Origin: Bacillota bacterium
Lineage (GTDB): Bacteria; Bacillota; Clostridia; Christensenellales; SZUA-584
NCBI GenBank assembly: GCA_023461435.1
Contig: JAEYLC010000034.1
Location: 124,001-188,000, forward strand
Length of the DNA stretch: 64,000 nt
Direction: 5' to 3'
This document shows positions 54,584 to 63,733 of this stretch, in pieces (position 1 is the first letter of the stretch; every line of letters starts with the position of its first letter). The position numbers and the translations under genes are program-made. Below the pieces are notes generated by a model. It saw only the letters and a list, made by a program, of their open reading frames with translations, searched no databases and was not told the DNA's origin.

Positions 54584-55528
54584 CTATATTAATGACAGGC
54601 CAAGCATCGCCGCGCCGATGATTCCGGCGTCGTTGCCCGAAACAGCGAGCTTTATATCCGCATATTTCTGGCCCGTGAAGATGCCTTTGTGCTCGCTGGC
54701 CTTGATCACGCGCTGCAGCAGAAAATCGCCCGCGCCCGAAACGCCGCCGCCGAGCGCGATGATGTCGGGATCGAGCATGTTCTCGATGGTGCCGATGCCC
54801 ATCGCGAGGTACTTGACATATTCATCCACGATCGCAAGCGCGATATGGTCGCCTTCTTTGGCGCAGTCGAGCACGAGTTTGGCGGTCACCTTATTTAAAT
54901 CGCCTTCGGTGAGGTGATGCAGCCGGCTTTCGGGGCGCTCGATCACGCAGCGCCGCCCCTGACGGATCAGCGCCGTCGCCGTGGTGTAGGTTTCAAGGCA
55001 GCCCTTGTTGCCGCAGGTGCACGGAACGCCGTCCGGCACGATCTCGATATGCCCGAGCTCGCCGCCCATGCCGTGCGCGCCGCTGAACGGCTTGCCGTTT
55101 ATGATGATGCCGCTGCCAAGGCCGGTGCCGAGCGTCAACAGCACGCCCACGTCGCTGCCCTTAAGCGCGCCCAAATGGTATTCGTATACGGCGGCCACCG
55201 TCGCGTCGTTATCTGCGAACACGGGCGCATTTATGTGCTTTTTCATTTCCGCTTCAAGCGGGACATCGATCCAGTAAAGATTGACCGCTGTCGCGAGACC
55301 TTTGCGCGCAAAGCCCGGTATGCCGATACCGATACCCGCGATTTGATTCACCGGTATGCCGTTTTTGCCTGCGAGACTGATAATCGCTCCGGCCATATCG
55401 TTGATGACCTGCACATAGCCGCGCTCCACGCCCGTGGGCATGCTGGTTTTACACACAAGGGAGAGGTTTTCATCCACGAGACCCGCTTTTATCCCCGTGC
55501 CTCCAAGATCGATTCCTGCCAGATACAT
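54584..55528 (-). CDS. glcK: ROK-family glucokinase
   Basis: 314 residues. ATP site LAGIDLGGTGIKAGLV, catalytic Asp in FADNDATVAA, GTGLGSGIIINGK, the sugar site GELGHIEI and the zinc motif CTCGNKGCLE are all present. It phosphorylates glucose in the cytoplasm. HPr kinase follows in the same direction, and both belong to carbon control, though a 45-base gap separates them. Symbol by family; other hexoses are possible. Confidence 0.9.
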   Translation of the reverse strand: MYLAGIDLGGTGIKAGLVDENLSLVCKTSMPTGVERGYVQVINDMAGAIISLAGKNGIPVNQIAGIGIGIPGFARKGLATAVNLYWIDVPLEAEMKKHINAPVFADNDATVAAVYEYHLGALKGSDVGVLLTLGTGLGSGIIINGKPFSGAHGMGGELGHIEIVPDGVPCTCGNKGCLETYTTATALIRQGRRCVIERPESRLHHLTEGDLNKVTAKLVLDCAKEGDHIALAIVDEYVKYLAMGIGTIENMLDPDIIALGGGVSGAGDFLLQRVIKASEHKGIFTGQKYADIKLAVSGNDAGIIGAAMLGLSLI

Positions 55529-55573
55529 AATTGACTCCTCACTATATAATGAAATGACGCGCCGCTTACTTGT

Positions 55574-56521
55574 TTACGGTGTGGGGCAAGATCCTTTCAT
55601 GCTGTCGGGCGCAATGATACTTAGCAGCTTGCTGTCAAGCTGCTCTGCGGTAATCTGTCCCATGCACTTGAGGCGGTAGTTCATGGCGGCCACCTCAATG
55701 ATGATGGCGAGGTTTCTGCCGGGCCGCACCGGGATGGTGATGATGGGTATTTTAACGCCGAGCAGCGTGATGTACTCCGAGGAAAGGCCGAGACGGTCGA
55801 TATTGGCCGGATCGCCGAGCTCCAGATTCACGGCAAGCTCGATGGATTTCTCCACGAGCACTGCGCCGATGCCGTACAGCGTGCGCACATCGATGATGCC
55901 AAGGCCGCGTATCTCCATCATATGGCGGATGACCTCGGGAGACTGGCCGATGAGCTGATTGTCCGAAAGTTTGATGATCTCAACAACGTCGTCCGCCACA
56001 AGCCGATGGCTGCGCTTAACGAGTTCCAGCGCCGTTTCGCTCTTGCCGACGCCCGAATCGCCCATGAGCAGTATGCCCACGCCGTAAACGTCCATGAGGC
56101 CCGCGTGGCGCGATATGCTCGGCGCGAGCACCTTGTCGAGATAAACCGTCGTCTTGTGGCTCAATTTCGTGGTGGTGAGGCCGGACATCAATATGGGTGT
56201 GTTGTATTTCTTGGCGGCTTCAATCATTTCGGGCGGCGGCGTCAAATTACGCCCGATCAGCACGCACGGCATCTGGCTCGCGAAATACTTGTCGAGACGC
56301 TCTCTTTTGAGCTCGGGATCAAGGTTTTGCAGATATGTCATCTCGACCATGCCGAAAAGCTGCAAACGGTTCACGGCGAAGTATTCAAAGAAGCCGGCCA
56401 TCTGCAGCCCGGGCCTGTTTAAGTCCGAGGTATTGATTTCAATGGTGTCCACGTCGCCCCGATAAATAATATTGAGGCTTAAATCACGGGCAAGATCGTC
56501 AATCTTGAGCTTGGTCTTCAT
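55574..56521 (-). CDS. hprK: HPr kinase/phosphorylase
   Basis: 315 residues, the usual size. P-loop GDSGVGKSETAL, the signature EIRGLGIIDVRTLYG, and the N-terminal Mur-like domain (PGLQMAGFFEYF, RIQLFGMVE-like) are present. It phosphorylates HPr on Ser46 in answer to glycolytic intermediates and so drives catabolite repression in Firmicutes. The ATG lies 23 bases inside the end of the HAD gene, so the two are coupled. Confidence 0.96.
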   Translation of the reverse strand: MKTKLKIDDLARDLSLNIIYRGDVDTIEINTSDLNRPGLQMAGFFEYFAVNRLQLFGMVEMTYLQNLDPELKRERLDKYFASQMPCVLIGRNLTPPPEMIEAAKKYNTPILMSGLTTTKLSHKTTVYLDKVLAPSISRHAGLMDVYGVGILLMGDSGVGKSETALELVKRSHRLVADDVVEIIKLSDNQLIGQSPEVIRHMMEIRGLGIIDVRTLYGIGAVLVEKSIELAVNLELGDPANIDRLGLSSEYITLLGVKIPIITIPVRPGRNLAIIIEVAAMNYRLKCMGQITAEQLDSKLLSIIAPDSMKGSCPTP

Positions 56522-57317
56522 TCTGTGCCTCCAGAATAAATTTTTCTATCACTTCGGCCACGCCGTCCTCGTCGTTTGAGGGGCAGATATAATCGGCGGC
56601 TTGTTTGGTGATGGGGGTGGCGTTCGCCACGGCGACGCCCAGCCCGGCGGCCTTGATCATCGGAATGTCGATCTCGGCATCGCCGATCGCGATCGTCTCC
56701 GCTTCACTGACGCCGTAATACCCGGCGACAAACCTGAGCGCGTCGCCCTTGCTCACGCCGGGACTCGAAAATTCAAGGTAAGTCGGCTTGGAGCGGTTGA
56801 TGTTGAGCATGGGAAATCTCTCTCTTGCCGCTTCCTGCAGGCTGTCCATGCGCTCCGGATCGGAGATGAGCAGCACCTTGGGCGTCTGGATTTCATTCAG
56901 CTCAAGAAGATCCGGTATTTCGACACCCTTGAAATCGTTGGATTTCTCATAGCTTTCCAGATACTTGTTTTTCTCACAATAAACAAGCTCGCCGCCGATA
57001 TACACCTGAAAATGAATGCCGTTGTCATGTGCAAACGCCAAAAGCTCCTTGACGGTTGCGGGGTTCACAGTCTGTCTGTAAAGGCAGGTGCCGTCCGCGT
57101 CGTAAATCTCCGCGCCGCCTGTGGTGATCATTGCGGTCTTAAGCCCGAGAACATCATAAAAGCGGCGTGAGCCCTTCAATATTCTTCCCGTGCACAGCAC
57201 GATATATATTCCCGTTTTTGCGGCTTTTGACACAGCATTTTTCACGCGTTCAGATATATTCTGCGAACTGTCAAGCAGCGTATCGTCGATGTCGATTGCA
57301 ATTAATTTGTAAGCCAT
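56499..57317 (-). CDS. Cof-type HAD-IIB phosphatase
   Basis: 272 residues. Motif I IAIDIDDTLLDS, motif II LCTGR, motif III Lys near KGDALRFVAG and motif IV AIGDAEIDIPMI define a Cof-subfamily HAD enzyme with the type IIB cap. These act on phosphorylated sugars or FMN-like compounds. It overlaps hprK by 23 bases, suggesting a link to sugar phosphate control. Confidence 0.93.
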   Translation of the reverse strand: MAYKLIAIDIDDTLLDSSQNISERVKNAVSKAAKTGIYIVLCTGRILKGSRRFYDVLGLKTAMITTGGAEIYDADGTCLYRQTVNPATVKELLAFAHDNGIHFQVYIGGELVYCEKNKYLESYEKSNDFKGVEIPDLLELNEIQTPKVLLISDPERMDSLQEAARERFPMLNINRSKPTYLEFSSPGVSKGDALRFVAGYYGVSEAETIAIGDAEIDIPMIKAAGLGVAVANATPITKQAADYICPSNDEDGVAEVIEKFILEAQNEDQAQD

Positions 57318-57438
57318 TATTCCTCCGAAGCCAAGCCAAGATGTACATAAAATTTACTGCATACATTATACATGCTGGCTCGTGTTTTGAAAACCTCGAA
57401 AATTATCGGTTTCCAAATGCATACAACCGCCGTTTTTC

Positions 57439-57467
57439 TTCACAAACGGGGGATAAGCTGTTATACT
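57439..57467 (+). promoter_or_regulatory. Sigma-A-like promoter of the D,D-carboxypeptidase gene
   Basis: TTCACA (57439-57444) and TATACT (57462-57467) are 17 bases apart, 54 bases before the start codon. Confidence 0.55.
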
Positions 57468-57520
57468 ATCAGGGAAACACCATTTGGACCGGTGTAAGAC
57501 CATAAAAGGAGTATGTCGAT

Positions 57521-58942
57521 TTGAAAAAAACAACAGTATTCTGTTTGGTGATATGTCTTGCTTTGTCGATGTTTGCAGGCTCGTCTTTGGCTGCGGCGCC
57601 GTATGAGGAGGAAGTGAAGCCCCATGCCGTCATGCTGCTCGACGCGACGACGGGACAGGTGCTCTATGAGAAAAACGCGGATGAGCAGATCTATCCGGCC
57701 AGCACCACAAAGATTTTGACGTGCATTCTCGCGCTCGAAAAAGGAAATCTCGACGATATGGTGACGGTCGACGAGGAAGGCGACTGGACGGGTTCGGGTT
57801 ATTCGCTGATGGGGCTGAAAAAAGGTCAGCAGCTTTCCTTAAGAGAGCTTATATACGGCATGATGCTGATTTCGGGCAACGACGCGGCGGCGGCCATTGC
57901 GGTGCACCTCGGAGGCTCCATCGAAGGCTTTGCAGAAATGATGAATCAAAAGGCGCAGGAGCTCGGCATGACCGGCTCGCACTTTTTAACGCCGCACGGC
58001 GTGGATACCGACGGCCATTATGTGACCGCGCGCGACATGGCGACGCTGACGCTGTACGCGATGAAAAACGAGCAGTTTATGCAGATCGTGGGCTCGGCAT
58101 CGTACGATTTTCCCTCGATGAGCAATTTGACTGAGGATGGGAAGAAAAACACAAACAAGCTGCTGGTCAGCGATGTGCCCGAAGGCGAGACAAGCTATTA
58201 TTACGAGTACGCGACGGGCATCAAAACAGGCGCGACGCCCAAGGCGTACCGCTGTCTTGTGAGCTCGGCGGAGAAGGACGGCATGAAGCTGCTCTGCCTG
58301 ATTTACGGCGACGAAACGCCGGACGGCAGCCAGCGCTGGCCGCTCGCGAAGAGTCTCTTTGAATACGGTTTTAATAACTACGAAACGGTGGACATACAGT
58401 CGCTGATCGCCAACATACCCGTGAGCGTGAATGTGGCGGGCGCTTCGCCGGACGACGCGGAGGGCGGCGTGCTGAGCCTCAATGTCGCTTATTCGGGCCC
58501 GGGCTTTGCAACGATGGACAAGGAAAAGGCTGAGGCGCTCAAATCCGGCGGTCTCACGCCGCAGGTGACGCTGAGCAGCGGCGACACGCTGCAGGCGCCC
58601 GTGGCGATGGGGGACAGCGTCGGCACGGTGAAATACGTGGACGCGGGCGGAGAGACGGTGGGAGAGGCGCAGCTGACCGCATCGAGGGACGTTTATGTGG
58701 ATGCGGGAGACATCAATTTGCCGCAGGATGTGACGGACGAAGGCCCTGAAGTTCCGCAGCCTGAGATCAACAACAGTTCTGGTATCGGTTCGTGGATATG
58801 GTATGCCGTCGGCGGCGTGCTCGTGCTCGTGATCGTCGTTTTTGCAGTCGGGCTGACACGCGCATATAATCAGCGCAAAAAGCGCAGGAAGCGCAATTAC
58901 GCGCAGAGACGCCCCGCCACGCGGTCGGGAAGAAGAAGCTGA
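57521..58942 (+). CDS. dacF: D-alanyl-D-alanine carboxypeptidase (PBP5/DacF type)
   Basis: 473 residues from TTG 57521, preceded by AAAGGAG. Signal peptide (about 1-25), then the peptidase S11 domain with S-x-x-K in PASTTKIL, S-x-N in ISGNDAAA and KTGATPKAYR, then the PBP5 C-terminal beta domain (about 285-400) and a membrane helix (WIWYAVGGVLVLVIVVFAVGL) with a basic tail. It trims the terminal D-Ala from peptidoglycan stems. A DacF or DacB role in spore formation is possible; the symbol is by type. Monocistronic, terminator follows. Confidence 0.93.
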   Translation: MKKTTVFCLVICLALSMFAGSSLAAAPYEEEVKPHAVMLLDATTGQVLYEKNADEQIYPASTTKILTCILALEKGNLDDMVTVDEEGDWTGSGYSLMGLKKGQQLSLRELIYGMMLISGNDAAAAIAVHLGGSIEGFAEMMNQKAQELGMTGSHFLTPHGVDTDGHYVTARDMATLTLYAMKNEQFMQIVGSASYDFPSMSNLTEDGKKNTNKLLVSDVPEGETSYYYEYATGIKTGATPKAYRCLVSSAEKDGMKLLCLIYGDETPDGSQRWPLAKSLFEYGFNNYETVDIQSLIANIPVSVNVAGASPDDAEGGVLSLNVAYSGPGFATMDKEKAEALKSGGLTPQVTLSSGDTLQAPVAMGDSVGTVKYVDAGGETVGEAQLTASRDVYVDAGDINLPQDVTDEGPEVPQPEINNSSGIGSWIWYAVGGVLVLVIVVFAVGLTRAYNQRKKRRKRNYAQRRPATRSGRRS

Positions 58943-58954
58943 TAAGAGAGTAAT

Positions 58955-58980
58955 AAGGGCGATGAAAATCGCCCTTTTGA
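58955..58980 (+). terminator. Terminator after the carboxypeptidase gene
   Basis: AAGGGCGAT (58955-58963) pairs perfectly with ATCGCCCTT (58968-58976), loop GAAA, followed by T residues. Confidence 0.88.
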
Positions 58981-59348
58981 ATTGCCTCAATTCAGCAATG
59001 AACCGAAGTCTTACATTTTTATTGCAGTAAACTGCTTGGAGGTTTATTGCTTTAAACCATATATGGCTTATTCATTTGACCAAATAAGTTAAATATATTT
59101 CATTTAAAATGAACAAATGCTCTATTTTATAGACAACCAGACAATCTTGATAACTTTTTATGGCGACCACGTCATTTGCTATGATACTCTTTGGTGAAAA
59201 ATGAACCGGCAAATTATTAAGGACGAGTGAACGGACGATTGCAGATTAACTTGATTAAGGTGCAGACTATGATAATCAAGGCAAATGAGATGGGAAAAAG
59301 CGGAGACTTTGTTTGAAAGAGCATGGGCAACGTGTTAGAAGTGAGAAA
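58981..59348. other. Gap without recognisable genes
   Basis: AT-rich sequence between the carboxypeptidase terminator and the tRNA terminator. No open frame, RNA motif or repeat is supported. Confidence 0.4.
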
Positions 59349-59378
59349 ACAAAACGGAGCAGAGTTTACTCTGCTCCG
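59349..59378 (-). terminator. Terminator after tRNA-Arg
   Basis: CGGAGCAGAGT (59355-59365) and ACTCTGCTCCG (59368-59378) are perfect arms. On the minus strand TTTTGTTTT follows. Confidence 0.9.
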
Positions 59379-59381
59379 ATG

Positions 59382-59458
59382 TGGCGTGCCCGGAGGGATT
59401 CGAACCCACGACCTTTTGATTCGTAGTCAAACACTCTATCCGGCTGAGCTACGGGCAC
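59382..59458 (-). tRNA. trnR-ACG: tRNA-Arg (anticodon ACG), CCA encoded
   Basis: Read on the minus strand it starts GTGCCCGTAGCTCAG and ends CGGGCAC-G-CCA. The acceptor arms pair (7 bp), the anticodon loop is CTACGAA, giving ACG (read as ICG after deamination), and the T-loop has GTTCGAATC. The 3' CCA is encoded. Single tRNA with its own terminator. Confidence 0.95.
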
Positions 59459-59493
59459 ATATAACCGCTATTTAAAGGGCTTTTCTACTCAGA

Positions 59494-59530
59494 GTGTTTG
59501 ATTCCCACCCATAGTAGCGTGTTTGATTCC
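59494..59530. repeat. Short direct repeat GTGTTTGATTCC
   Basis: Two copies at 59494-59505 and 59519-59530, 25 bases apart, just upstream of the tRNA promoter side. GAGTGTTTGA also matches the tRNA anticodon stem, so it may be a scrambled tRNA-derived piece. Confidence 0.4.
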
Positions 59531-59659
59531 TGCCCTCATTGCGCTTGATGATTATAAACTATTATCTTAAAAAATGCAAGTACTGAATATGAAATTCGAA
59601 AGAAAATCAAATATACATCAAATATAGTCTCGCCTCTTATATGAAAAAACTAATCACTC

Positions 59660-60505
59660 TTAATTCTTTAAAAAGCCGTGATGACAAATTTCGCAAATTA
59701 TTAGCAAATCATCTGTTTCGTTATTTTCAGCAACAATCAATTTTCTACTTCCGCAATTTTTACATTCCAAACCTGCCAAAGGATCGAAATATTTATCAAG
59801 TATGTTTTCGAATGAAGATACTAAAGCAATTGTAATCGTTAGACAAATTGAAGCCTCATGTTTTGTTTTTGAAGATGAGTGAGTGACGGTATTTGAGTAG
59901 TCCCATGCACAGTTCAATAGACTCCTCATGTGTTTCCGTAGTTCGGTATTTTGGGAACCAGTAAGATACTTAGTTATAAAAAGTTCCCCTCGATTCTTGA
60001 CATCTGATTTTTTAAATTTTTCTTCTCCATCAATTGAATCCAATTCATATAAACATTCTATTAGTTCAATTAACGTTTCCCTACATATCACTCCTATTGA
60101 TTGAATATCTTCAATTTCAACCGCCTCATTTAGCTTCTCTGCTGCTATCGCTAACTTCCTTCGTAATGCAATAGTAATTGTAACTCCATTAGAAATATGA
60201 TTGATAAAATTATCTGGGCTTTTAGCTTCATCTTCAAGAAGCCGTAGCATAATACCTAAATGAAAAGAGAACACTTCATCAGTTGAAAAAAAATATGGCT
60301 TATCTTGAGAATAAAGATTCATTGGTAAATCCCCTTGGGCTACCCACCATGAACCATCATTATCAGTTTTTACATTCCAGATTGTTATATCAAAGCCCAA
60401 TTCGTTATATGTATGCTCAGGTTTCGAATGGATGACTTTTACGTTCCCTCTACATTGCCATTCGACATACTCCTCAACCTGTTTCTTAACATCAAGTGAT
60501 GACAT
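59660..60505 (-). CDS. Hypothetical AT-rich protein with C-terminal zinc ribbon
   Basis: 281 residues from ATG 60505 (AGGAG 7 bases upstream). The gene is clearly AT-richer than its neighbours, suggesting transfer. The N-terminal half is mixed alpha/beta, the middle is helical and includes YSNTVTHSSSKTKHEA, a pattern that recalls HEPN-type abortive-infection or DUF4145-like proteins, and the end is a CxxC...CxxC zinc ribbon (CKNCGSRKL ... CEICHHGF). No family could be fixed. A defence role is a guess. Confidence 0.65.
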   Translation of the reverse strand: MSSLDVKKQVEEYVEWQCRGNVKVIHSKPEHTYNELGFDITIWNVKTDNDGSWWVAQGDLPMNLYSQDKPYFFSTDEVFSFHLGIMLRLLEDEAKSPDNFINHISNGVTITIALRRKLAIAAEKLNEAVEIEDIQSIGVICRETLIELIECLYELDSIDGEEKFKKSDVKNRGELFITKYLTGSQNTELRKHMRSLLNCAWDYSNTVTHSSSKTKHEASICLTITIALVSSFENILDKYFDPLAGLECKNCGSRKLIVAENNETDDLLIICEICHHGFLKN

Positions 60506-60803
60506 AGTTAAACTCCTCAATTGAATCTTTTACCATATGAATATAATACATTATCTGCTTATAAATGAACAGGTTGCCATTATATGAATCTCGAAGGTTT
60601 GGGGAAAGGGGGATAGAGTATATAAATGAAAGCCGTATTGACCATGTATGTATCCTATAATCATCTGAAAGACTAATACAACAAGAAAGTTGCCTTCATC
60701 CAAACAATGCAGACAACCAGAAATGTACAAACATGCTTATTACTATCTTGAATTTATGCTATATTTATGTATAATTGATAATAAATAATAGGAGGCTTTG
60801 AAG

Positions 60804-61400
60804 ATGAAACGTGTTTTGATACTTGTATTTTTAATGGTAATTATTAGTTTGTGTTTTGGTTGCGCTGTGATACCCACCCCCCAAATGGTAACTCCAGAAC
60901 CTATGCCAGAAACAACAGAACCTGTTTCAGAAACAACAGAACCTGCTCCAGAAAAAATATCAATGAAATATCTATTCCCGATAGAAGATTTTAATAAAAT
61001 AACTGGTATAGATTATAAAATTTCTTCAACTGATGATTATAGTAGGATAAAAACTGCTATTTATTGGGCTGAAGAAAACAGTTATCATTTTCGGTGTTAT
61101 ACTCCAAGAGCATTAGAACTGGAGAATATTGATAGTATTGAAGAATTAAAACATCTTTGGAAAGGATACTCTTACACGAAAATAGATGGAATTGGTGACA
61201 AAGCATACTACGGTGTAAATAATGAAGATGGCACTGTATTAATTGAATATAATAATATTTTATTAATTAGTTATTATGATTATATTATGTTGATTCTTAA
61301 TAAAAACTCCGAAGGTGTTACAGACTGTAGGAAACAAATGGAGGAGATTGGGAAGATTGCAGTTGAAAGACTTGAAAATTTCATAAAGGATAATGGTTGA
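60804..61400 (+). CDS. Putative lipoprotein, AT-rich
   Basis: 198 residues from ATG 60804 with GGAGG upstream. Signal with lipobox (VIISLCFGC, Cys near residue 20), a Pro/Glu/Thr linker with the repeat PETTEPVSETTEP, then a soluble domain of about 145 residues (LFPIEDFNKITGIDYKIS ... CRKQMEEIGKIAVERL). The domain matches no family I recognise, though the DFNKITG start resembles DUF3558-like lipoproteins. Low GC, same island as the previous gene. Confidence 0.7.
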   Translation: MKRVLILVFLMVIISLCFGCAVIPTPQMVTPEPMPETTEPVSETTEPAPEKISMKYLFPIEDFNKITGIDYKISSTDDYSRIKTAIYWAEENSYHFRCYTPRALELENIDSIEELKHLWKGYSYTKIDGIGDKAYYGVNNEDGTVLIEYNNILLISYYDYIMLILNKNSEGVTDCRKQMEEIGKIAVERLENFIKDNG

Positions 61401-61508
61401 ATAATAATTTAAAAACTGATCTAAGAATCAACAAAATTATATGTAAAGAGCGCAATATACTATACTTTTTTGGGTATACATAAGACGATGAAATTAGCAT
61501 TCACGGTT

Positions 61509-61542
61509 TTAAAAAAGCAAACAAAAGGCAGCCGCCGCTGCC
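61509..61542 (-). terminator. Terminator after ppnP
   Basis: GGCAGC (61527-61532) and GCTGCC (61537-61542) pair around CGCC. On the minus strand TTTTGTTTGCTTTTTT follows. Confidence 0.75.
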
Positions 61543-61575
61543 CGTTATCTGTTTTCTTGGGTTGCAAGCTCTGAA

Positions 61576-61893
61576 CTATTTTTTGACATAAGAGCAGCAG
61601 TAATCCGCCACGCCATCCGCAGACACTTTAAAGCTGCTGTTGGCGGGCACTTCAAAGCTCTGTCCGGCCTCGAAAGAGCCCCAGACTTCGCTCCCCGGCA
61701 GCAGCACGTTTAGCCTGCCGCCCAGCACCTCCATGATTTCTTTATCTGCCGTGCCGAATTCGTATTCGCCGGGCATGATAATTCCAAGCGTTTTCTTTGT
61801 GCCGTCCTGAAACAGCACAGTGCGGCTGGTCACTTTGCCGTCATAATATACATTGGCCTTTTTCACCACGGTGACATTTTCGAACCTATCCAA
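61576..61893 (-). CDS. ppnP: Pyrimidine/purine nucleoside phosphorylase PpnP (UPF0345)
   Basis: 105 residues, the family length. A single cupin barrel: [33 protein letters not shown] in parts, [20 protein letters not shown], and the ending [24 protein letters not shown]. PpnP splits nucleosides with phosphate to bases and ribose 1-phosphate. Monocistronic with a terminator. Confidence 0.95.
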   Translation of the reverse strand: MDRFENVTVVKKANVYYDGKVTSRTVLFQDGTKKTLGIIMPGEYEFGTADKEIMEVLGGRLNVLLPGSEVWGSFEAGQSFEVPANSSFKVSADGVADYCCSYVKK

Positions 61894-62148
61894 TCCAGAT
61901 GCCCTCCCATTAATCGCGTCCTTACAAGAAACAATCGGCGAATTTTTTTAACTATACCGCATTCATCCGGCAAGCGTCAATGAATAAACAAACGCCTTTT
62001 TTCGTCATGAGAGATGCGTCCTCTCTGAGTCTCCTCCTCACGCGTGGAGTAAACGCACGTATCGGATTGAACTCAACCGTTCATTCTATTGATTGGTGCT
62101 GTCGGGAGTGTTTTGATATAATGTGAACAAAGGAAAGGAGTCGTTGTC

Positions 62149-62715
62149 ATGTCAAACGGTAAAAAAGAAATCTCTATTAAAGAAACGAATGATCTGTTTC
62201 AAATTTTGAAAGCACGTTTTGAAAAAAACATGAGTCGTCATGAAGGCCTTGATTGGGCGAATATTCAAGAGAGATTAACGGCCAAACCGGAAAAGCTGTG
62301 GTCCTTGAATGAGATGGAACGGACGGGCGGCGAACCGGATGTGACAGGCTATGATCAAAAATCCGGTGAATATACCTTTTGCGACTGTTCGGCGGAAAGC
62401 CCTGTTGGCCGCAGAAATGTCTGCTATGATCAAAAAGCTTTGGAGTCAAGAAAAGAACATAAGCCAATAAACAGTGCAACGGGTATGGCTGCGGCAATGG
62501 GCATTGAGGTTTTGTCAGAAGAGCAATACCGGGCATTGCAGACTTTGGGCAAATTCGATACAAAAGCTTCAAGCTGGATACTGACTCCGTCTGAAATCAG
62601 AAGCCTCGGCGGCGCATTGTTTTGCGACCGGCGCTATAATCATATTTTCGTCTACCACAACAGCGCGGAATCGTATTACAGCGTCAGGGGATTTCGGGGG
62701 TTGTTAAAAGTATAA
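62149..62715 (+). CDS. DUF4256 family protein
   Basis: 188 residues; GAAAGGAG precedes the ATG. Typical phrases of the family are LFQILKARFEKNMSRHEG, LWSLNEMERTGGEPDV, TFCDCSAESPVGRRN, CYDQKALESRKEHKP, AAAMGIEVLSEEQYR and the end YSVRGFRGLLKV. The family is common in bacteria and its role is unknown. Soluble, monocistronic. Confidence 0.92.
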   Translation: MSNGKKEISIKETNDLFQILKARFEKNMSRHEGLDWANIQERLTAKPEKLWSLNEMERTGGEPDVTGYDQKSGEYTFCDCSAESPVGRRNVCYDQKALESRKEHKPINSATGMAAAMGIEVLSEEQYRALQTLGKFDTKASSWILTPSEIRSLGGALFCDRRYNHIFVYHNSAESYYSVRGFRGLLKV

Positions 62716-62736
62716 GTTTATTATCAATTTGACCTG

Positions 62737-63050
62737 TTATAATATCTTCTTCAGTAACGGAATGCGCCTGAATATAAAACGCGTGGCCGCGAAGCAAAGC
62801 GGCAGGCAGATCACGCACAGCAGCGCAAACTTGAAAATCGGCAGCCAACTAAGCGGCGCAAACAGCTGCGCCACCGCGATGATGATGGGCGCGTGCAGCA
62901 CATAGACGGCAAACGCGTTGCCCGAGCGTTTTGATCAGCCTGCTCTTGTGTTGCGTTTTTCTCTGAAAATTGTGGATCAGCCCTGCCGAGCATGATGGCC
63001 GACCAGACGATAAAGCCGGGGACGACCGCTGCCAGGAGCCACCGCTAATT
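62737..63050 (-). pseudogene. Acyltransferase 3 (OafA-like) C-terminal remnant
   Basis: In one minus-strand frame (about 62930-62737) the sequence reads NAFAVYVLHAPIIIAVAQLF ... RRIPLLKKIL, the last two membrane helices of acyltransferase-3 proteins. Just upstream, in another frame, are LIKTL and, further on, LAAVVPGFIVWSAIMLG. At least two frameshifts join these pieces, and the N-terminal eight helices are missing. A dead fragment of a cell-envelope O-acyltransferase. Confidence 0.75.
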
Positions 63051-63277
63051 CCTTTTTGAGATTGGTCCTAATCGAACCCGATGCCCTGACATTCAAAGTC
63101 ACTGCGATTTCCTTGAACTTTAGCCCATGAATGAATTTAAGAAAGATACCTATCAAATTAATCACCGGTTTTTGTTTTGTCTTATGCAACTTATGTAGCC
63201 TTATTTGCAAGTCGCGCAGTGGATATTGCGTAATAAAAATGCATGCGCTATCCTTTAATTACAAGGACGGTGACGCT

Positions 63278-63733
63278 ATGAAACTGATACTAACTCAATG
63301 CGGCGAACTCCAAGAAACAGAAGTTGAAATACGCTATGCCGAGATGACCTCCCAAGTGCGGAGCTTAGCCAAACGAATCGGGCAAAGCGAACAATATCTT
63401 TATGGTGAGGAACGCGGGCAGCGTTGCCGGATTTTGATAGACGATATTTATTACGCCGAAAGCGTTGACAGGAAAACCTTCATCTACACTGAATCCATGG
63501 TATTCCGCTCAGAACTCAAGCTGTATCAACTGCTTGACAAGCTAAAAAACACCAATTTCGTACAGATAAGCAAATTCTGCATTCTTAATATCAATGTACT
63601 GGACAATATCAAAACCCTGTTCAACAGCCGCATAGAGGGGACGCTGGCAAACGGCGAGAAAATCACGATCTCCCGTACCTACATACCCACAATTAAGGCG
63701 GTGTTTACCGAGAGAGGAGAACAGCAAATATGA
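63278..63733 (+). CDS. LytTR-type DNA-binding regulator
   Basis: 151 residues from ATG 63278 (AAGGACGGTGA upstream). It has a short N-terminal helical segment and a LytTR domain (about 55-150): DDIYYAESVDRKTFIYTES, ELKLYQLLDKL, FVQISKFCILNINVLDNIK and the end SRTYIPTIKAVF. No receiver domain. This stand-alone LytTR type is normally paired with a DUF3021 membrane protein, and such a gene overlaps its end by 4 bases. Confidence 0.92.
   Translation: MKLILTQCGELQETEVEIRYAEMTSQVRSLAKRIGQSEQYLYGEERGQRCRILIDDIYYAESVDRKTFIYTESMVFRSELKLYQLLDKLKNTNFVQISKFCILNINVLDNIKTLFNSRIEGTLANGEKITISRTYIPTIKAVFTERGEQQI

Noticed and set aside
57986..58990. Minus-strand frame of 334 codons over the carboxypeptidase gene
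   Set aside because: Same reasoning; a shadow of the third-position GC bias.
62811..62993. 60-codon minus-strand frame as a gene
   Set aside because: It is an out-of-frame part of the acyltransferase-3 remnant.
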